DNA of 64,000 nucleotides, from the NCBI GenBank assembly GCA_002422945.1, contig DITW01000027.1, forward strand, positions 18,826 to 82,825, written 5' to 3'. The stretch comes from Sphingomonadales bacterium UBA6174. GTDB lineage: Bacteria > Pseudomonadota > Alphaproteobacteria > Sphingomonadales > Sphingomonadaceae. Positions 60,457-64,000 of this stretch are shown in pieces; position 1 is the stretch's first letter; each line of letters starts with the position of its first letter. The notes below the pieces were generated by a model that was not told where the DNA came from, ran no database searches, and was given only the letters and a program-made list of their open reading frames with translations. A program made the translations under genes and the position numbers.

Positions 60457-60762
60457 ATGATTTTCGTTGCTGGCGCGATGAACATGAAGCCTGAAACCAT
60501 TGATGCCTTTGTCCGTGACGTGGCGGCAATGCGTCCCAAAGTGCTGACAGAGCCGGGCTGTATTCATTATTCGCTTCTGGTTGAAGATGCGGCCACCGGC
60601 CTTGTCAACGTGCTGGAGCAATGGGAAAGCTATGAAGCCTTGGTCGAGCATCTGAAGATGCCGTGGATTGTCGAATTTTTCGGCAAGCATGGTGGCAATA
60701 TGACCGCATCGACGATTGAGGTTTTTGATATCGCCGGTTCGCGTCCATTGCCGAGCATGTGA
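60457..60762 (+). CDS. Antibiotic biosynthesis monooxygenase (ABM) domain protein
   Basis: A 101-residue ferredoxin-like-fold protein. It shows the ABM pattern of a long helix with EPGCIHYSLLVE and VLEQWESYEALVEHL. Such proteins are cofactor-free quinol monooxygenases or simply small dimeric proteins. ATG at 60457 follows AAGGAGAGA. It is one base short of touching the VOC gene downstream. It may oxidise a phenolic or polyketide-like intermediate; function is not decided. Confidence 0.86.
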   Translation: MIFVAGAMNMKPETIDAFVRDVAAMRPKVLTEPGCIHYSLLVEDAATGLVNVLEQWESYEALVEHLKMPWIVEFFGKHGGNMTASTIEVFDIAGSRPLPSM

Positions 60763-60763
60763 G

Positions 60764-61303
60764 ATGAGTGCGCTGGTGAAGCATCCGATCAGGCAGATTG
60801 CCTATTTCGTGCCGGACGTTCGGGCGGCGGCGCTGGCGCATCATCGCCTGTTCGGCTCCGGCCCGTATTTCGTGGCCGAGCATATTCCGTTGCGCCGCGC
60901 CGTGCATCGTGGGGTGGAGCGTACGCTCGACCACACTTCGGCTTATGGCCAATGGGGCGAGCTGATGATCGAGTTCGTTCAGCAGAACAACCCCGGCCCA
61001 TCCGCCTTTCACGACATGTATCCTGAAGGCGCGAGTGCAGGTGGCGTTCACCACATCGCCTTGTTTGTCGATGATGTGCAGGCTGAAATTGCTAGGTTCA
61101 ATGCGGCGGGGCATGAAACCGCCCTTTATGCCGAAATGGCCGATGGCTTTGCGTTTGCGTTTATGGACACCGTGGCTGTGGCAGGGCATATGGTGGAAAT
61201 CTACCAGCCGCTGCCGCAATTGACGGGTTTTTACGATATGGTGGCCCAAGCGGCCAAGACATTCACCGGGGAAGAAGTGATTAACGACATCAGCTTCGGC
61301 TGA
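60764..61303 (+). CDS. VOC family protein
   Basis: A 179-residue vicinal-oxygen-chelate protein, paralogue of that at 43017. Candidate ligands are Gln10 (RQIAYFVPD), Glu in LMIEFVQQ, His in VHHIALFVDD and Glu in HMVEIYQP. It resembles glyoxalase-like epimerases or isomerases rather than extradiol dioxygenases. ATG lies one base after the ABM stop. It probably catalyses an isomerisation within the same pathway segment. Confidence 0.85.
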   Translation: MSALVKHPIRQIAYFVPDVRAAALAHHRLFGSGPYFVAEHIPLRRAVHRGVERTLDHTSAYGQWGELMIEFVQQNNPGPSAFHDMYPEGASAGGVHHIALFVDDVQAEIARFNAAGHETALYAEMADGFAFAFMDTVAVAGHMVEIYQPLPQLTGFYDMVAQAAKTFTGEEVINDISFG

Positions 61304-61357
61304 TAGGAGTGCGCTTTGTTTCGGTGACATTATGATGATGAGACTGGAGAATTACGA

Positions 61358-62524
61358 ATGGTAACCCCCCGCGCAATCGAAGTGGCCGATCGGGTCGAAA
61401 AGTTCGTCCGTGAGGTCGTGTTCGCCTATGAAAAGGACCCGCGTTGCGGTTTCCACGGGCCAAGCGACGATCTCGTCATGGAAATGCGCGCCAAGGCGAA
61501 GGCAGCGGGCGTTTTGACCCCGCATATCCTGCCCGATGGTTCCCATTTAACCCAGCGTGAGACGGCGGAAGTGCTGATCCGTTCGGGCCTGTCGCCATTG
61601 GGGCCGCTCGCTTGCAATACGATGGCGCCGGACGAGGGCAATATGTATCTCCTCGGCCATGTTGCCTCGGAAGAGCAGAAAGCGCAGTTCCTTGCACCTT
61701 TGGTGTCGGGTGAAGCGCGTTCGGCCTTTTTCATGACTGAGCCGGCGGAAGATGGCGGCGCGGGTTCCGATCCGATGATGATGCAGACGACCTGCCATCA
61801 GGACGGCAATCATTGGGTGATCAACGGTCGCAAGGCGTTCATCACCGGGGCTGAAGGCTCGAAGGTCGGGATCGTCATGGCCAAGTCGTCGGACGGCGCC
61901 TGCATGTTCCTTGTGGACCTGCCAGATCCTGCGATCACGATTGAGCGCGTGCTGGATACCATCGATAGCTCGATGCCGGGCGGCCATGCAGTCGTGCAGA
62001 TCAAGAATCTCCGCGTCTCGGCGGATCAGATGCTCGGCCAGTCGGGCGAGGGCTTCAAATATGCGCAGATCCGTCTGTCGCCCGCGCGTCTGTCGCATTG
62101 CATGCGCTGGTTGGGTGCCTGCATCCGCGCGCAGGAAATCGCCACGGCTTATGCCTGCAAGCGCCATGCGTTCGGCAAGCCTTTGGTCGACCATGAAGGC
62201 GTCGGCTTCATGCTGGCAGAAAATATGATCGATATTCAGCAGTCGAAGCTGATGATCGATTGGTGCGCGGGCGTGCTCGATACCGGGTCGCTTGGCACGG
62301 CGGAAAGCTCGATGGCCAAGGTCGCCGTGTCGGAAGCGTTGATGCGCATCGCCGATAAATGCGTGCAGGTCATGGGCGGCACCGGCGTGACGCAGGATAC
62401 GGTGGTCGAACAGGTGTTCCGCGAAGTGCGCGCCTTCCGTATTTATGACGGCCCGACCGAAGTCCACAAATGGTCACTCGCGAAGAAGATCAAGCGCGAA
62501 CACAAGCTGGCGTTGGGCGCATGA
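61358..62524 (+). CDS. Acyl-CoA dehydrogenase family protein (ACAD10/11-like)
   Basis: A 388-residue ACAD flavoprotein. FMTEPAEDGGAGSDPMM gives the FAD/substrate signature, ACKRHAFGKPLVDHEG and QVMGGTGVTQDTVVEQV the C-terminal FAD contacts, and YDGPTEVHKWSLAKKI the last helix with a Glu near the active site. It ends overlapping the APH-like kinase gene (ATGA). That neighbour pair mirrors the kinase/dehydrogenase domains fused in animal ACAD10 and ACAD11, suggesting action on 4-hydroxyacyl-CoA or similar. Substrate otherwise unknown. Confidence 0.91.
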   Translation: MVTPRAIEVADRVEKFVREVVFAYEKDPRCGFHGPSDDLVMEMRAKAKAAGVLTPHILPDGSHLTQRETAEVLIRSGLSPLGPLACNTMAPDEGNMYLLGHVASEEQKAQFLAPLVSGEARSAFFMTEPAEDGGAGSDPMMMQTTCHQDGNHWVINGRKAFITGAEGSKVGIVMAKSSDGACMFLVDLPDPAITIERVLDTIDSSMPGGHAVVQIKNLRVSADQMLGQSGEGFKYAQIRLSPARLSHCMRWLGACIRAQEIATAYACKRHAFGKPLVDHEGVGFMLAENMIDIQQSKLMIDWCAGVLDTGSLGTAESSMAKVAVSEALMRIADKCVQVMGGTGVTQDTVVEQVFREVRAFRIYDGPTEVHKWSLAKKIKREHKLALGA

Positions 62525-63594
62525 GCGCAGGTGCTGGAGAGAATGCGGGCACGACCGAGGTCCGCGAGGGCTTTAGCTTTGATGTGGCCGCGCTCACCGG
62601 CTGGATGGAGCTCAATGTCCCCGGTTTCGCTGGCCCGATCACGGTCGAGCAATTCAAGGGCGGCCAGTCCAATCCGACCTATAAGCTGATCACGCCGACC
62701 CATGCCTATGTCCTGCGGCGCAAGCCGCCGGGGGCGTTGCTGAAGGGCGCACATGCGGTTGAACGTGAAGCCAAGGTGCTGACCTCGCTCGGCAGCGTCG
62801 GTTTCCCGGTCGCGCATGTCTATGGGCTGTGCACCGATGAAAGTGTGATCGGCACATGGTTTTATGTGATGGACATGGTGGAAGGCCGCATCATCTGGGA
62901 TGCGACATTCCCCGATGTCAGCCGCGAAGACCGTCCGGCCTATTTCGATGCGATGAACGCGACGCTCGCGCAATTGCACAGCGTCGATTATGAGGCGGTC
63001 GGTCTTGGCGATTATGGTCGTCCCGGCAATTATTTCGAGCGTCAGATCGGCCGTTGGTCGAAGCAATATCTCGAAGATGCGGACGCCGGTCGCGACCCGC
63101 ATATGGACAAGCTGATCGCATGGCTGCCCAATGCCATTCCGGACGATGGTGATCAAACCAGCATCGTCCATGGCGATTTCCGCTGCGACAATATGATCTT
63201 CCACCCGACCGAACCCAAGGTGCTGGCGGTGCTGGATTGGGAATTGTCGACTTTGGGTCATCCGGGGGCGGACTTTGCCTATAATGCGATGATGTATCGG
63301 ATGCCGCCGCATATCGTGGCCGGGTTGTATGGCGCGGATCTTGCGGCGCTGAATATCCCGAGCGAAGAGGAATATCTCGCGGCCTATTGCCGTCGCACCG
63401 GGCGTGCGTCGATGCCGGGATATGATTTCTACATCGCGTTCAACTTCTTCCGTCTGGCGGCTATTTTCCATGGCATCAAGGGCCGTGCAATCCGTGGCAC
63501 CGCCGCGTCTGCACAGGCCAAGGAACGCGCCGCCAGCTTCCCCGAATTGGCCCGCATGGCTTGGGAACAAGCCGTTCGCGCCGGGGCGCAGTAA
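62521..63594 (+). CDS. APH-like phosphotransferase family protein
   Basis: A 357-residue aminoglycoside-phosphotransferase-fold kinase. An ATP-binding region (FKGGQSNPTYKL, YVLRRKPPG) leads, and the catalytic HGDFRCDN (His217, Asp219, Asn224) and metal-binding DWE (Asp239) with TLGHPGADFAY follow, all intact. Such proteins often accompany acyl-CoA dehydrogenases. Known animal homologues (ACAD10/11 N-terminal domain) phosphorylate 4-hydroxyacyl-CoA before dehydrogenation. ATG at 62521 overlaps the ACAD stop. Antibiotic resistance is unlikely in this setting. Confidence 0.9.
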   Translation: MSAGAGENAGTTEVREGFSFDVAALTGWMELNVPGFAGPITVEQFKGGQSNPTYKLITPTHAYVLRRKPPGALLKGAHAVEREAKVLTSLGSVGFPVAHVYGLCTDESVIGTWFYVMDMVEGRIIWDATFPDVSREDRPAYFDAMNATLAQLHSVDYEAVGLGDYGRPGNYFERQIGRWSKQYLEDADAGRDPHMDKLIAWLPNAIPDDGDQTSIVHGDFRCDNMIFHPTEPKVLAVLDWELSTLGHPGADFAYNAMMYRMPPHIVAGLYGADLAALNIPSEEEYLAAYCRRTGRASMPGYDFYIAFNFFRLAAIFHGIKGRAIRGTAASAQAKERAASFPELARMAWEQAVRAGAQ

Positions 63595-63617
63595 ACATTT
63601 CTCAGGAACGGCCAGAC

Positions 63618-64000
63618 ATGATCAAAATCGCGATATTGAAAGAGACCGCCGCCGGCGAACGCCGCGTGGCCGGGACGCCTGAGACGGTGAAGAAGTTCAA
63701 GGCGCTGGGCGCTGAGCTGGTGGTCGAGACGGGCGCAGGCGCTGCGTCCTCGATTGCCGATCAGGCCTATGTCGATGCGGGCGCAACGGTTACAAACCGT
63801 GCGGATGCCATCAAGGGTGCAGACATTCTCCTCGGCGTGCAGGGGCCGGACCCTGTGTCGCTCGATGGGGTGAAGGCGGGCGCGTGGATCGTCGCCGGCT
63901 TGAACCCATTTGGCGAACGTGCGCGGGTCGATGCCTATGCGGGCCTCGGCGTCGATGCGCTGGCGATGGAATTCATGCCGCGCATCACGCGCGCGCAGTC
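63618..64000 (+). CDS. pntA: NAD(P) transhydrogenase alpha subunit (partial)
   Basis: The first 127 residues of a proton-translocating transhydrogenase alpha subunit, cut by the right window edge. It opens MIKIAILKETAAGERRVAGTPETV and continues with LGAELVVETGAGAASSIADQAYVDAGA and LAMEFMPRITRAQS, typical of PntA and related alanine dehydrogenase N-terminal domains; the EFMPRI(T/S)RAQ stretch favours PntA. It would regenerate NADPH from NADH at the inner membrane. Gap to the kinase gene is 23 bases. It may be the start of a housekeeping region, though extra NADPH would serve the many reductases here. Confidence 0.9.
   Translation, partial: MIKIAILKETAAGERRVAGTPETVKKFKALGAELVVETGAGAASSIADQAYVDAGATVTNRADAIKGADILLGVQGPDPVSLDGVKAGAWIVAGLNPFGERARVDAYAGLGVDALAMEFMPRITRAQ

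Noticed and set aside
62521..63594. Aminoglycoside resistance gene
   Set aside because: Coupling with an acyl-CoA dehydrogenase and the family type point to a metabolic kinase.
1..64000. tRNA, rRNA, insertion sequences or integrases
   Set aside because: Looked for transposase, integrase and tRNA-like sequence by eye and saw none; short structured RNAs could be missed without a covariance search.

Overview
The window reads as a chromosomal stretch of a Sphingomonadales alphaproteobacterium (Novosphingobium, Sphingobium or Sphingomonas type). Pointers are the moderately high GC content with frequent TTG leucine codons, four TonB-dependent receptors with N-terminal plugs, the wealth of SDR, Rieske and NTF2-like genes, and AGGAG ribosome sites. 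I assign no species. I found no tRNA, rRNA, CRISPR array, integrase or insertion sequence.

Layout. 1-1600: 5' part of an RND-efflux outer-membrane lipoprotein gene, divergent from a TetR gene. 1904-10996 (+): a TonB receptor followed by SDR, quinone oxidoreductase, GMC oxidoreductase, VOC protein, SMP-30 lactonase, enoyl-CoA hydratase and a second SDR. 11078-14879 (-): an operon of NADP-dependent oxidoreductase, Rieske oxygenase, SnoaL-like protein and 3-hydroxyacyl-CoA dehydrogenase. 15033-21837: two further TonB receptors (+), with an oxidoreductase/ThuA pair (-) between them. 21978-26757 (-): SnoaL-like protein, Rieske ferredoxin, two Rieske oxygenases and an SDR. 26906-29927 (+): SDR, KstD-like flavoprotein, SDR. 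29970-31604 (-): acyl-CoA ligase. 31796-34115 (+): Rieske oxygenase, TIM-barrel protein, EthD protein. 34136-34816 (-): a TetR regulator. 34958-45473 (+): a long block with three Rieske oxygenases, a TonB receptor, three SnoaL-like genes (one a tandem fusion), a GFA protein, an SDR and a VOC protein. 45561-47949 (-): three SDRs in tandem. 48095-50262 (+): Rieske oxygenase and ThuA protein. 50353-58832: an acyl-CoA dehydrogenase (-), then a LuxR-type regulator, DUF35 protein, thiolase-like protein, acyl-CoA dehydrogenase and 2-oxoacid dehydrogenase E1-alpha, E1-beta and E2 (+). 58914-64000: SnoaL-like gene (-), then oxidoreductase, ABM, VOC, acyl-CoA dehydrogenase, APH-like kinase and the start of pntA (+).

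How the parts may work together (inference). The receptors would import a scarce hydrophobic or bulky substrate across the outer membrane. Eight Rieske oxygenase alpha-type proteins in three lineages would hydroxylate or demethylate it, fed at least partly by the single Rieske ferredoxin. SDRs, medium-chain reductases, the GMC enzyme and the KstD-like flavoprotein would oxidise or desaturate the products, and the ligase would make the CoA thioester. The acyl-CoA dehydrogenases, hydratase, hydroxyacyl-CoA dehydrogenase and DUF35/thiolase-like pair would shorten it, and the 2-oxoacid dehydrogenase would handle a keto-acid fragment. No classical ring-cleavage dioxygenase, canonical beta subunit or flavin reductase is visible. 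The content fits an alicyclic or polycyclic natural product (terpenoid- or steroid-like) better than a simple aromatic, but the true substrate cannot be read from the sequence.
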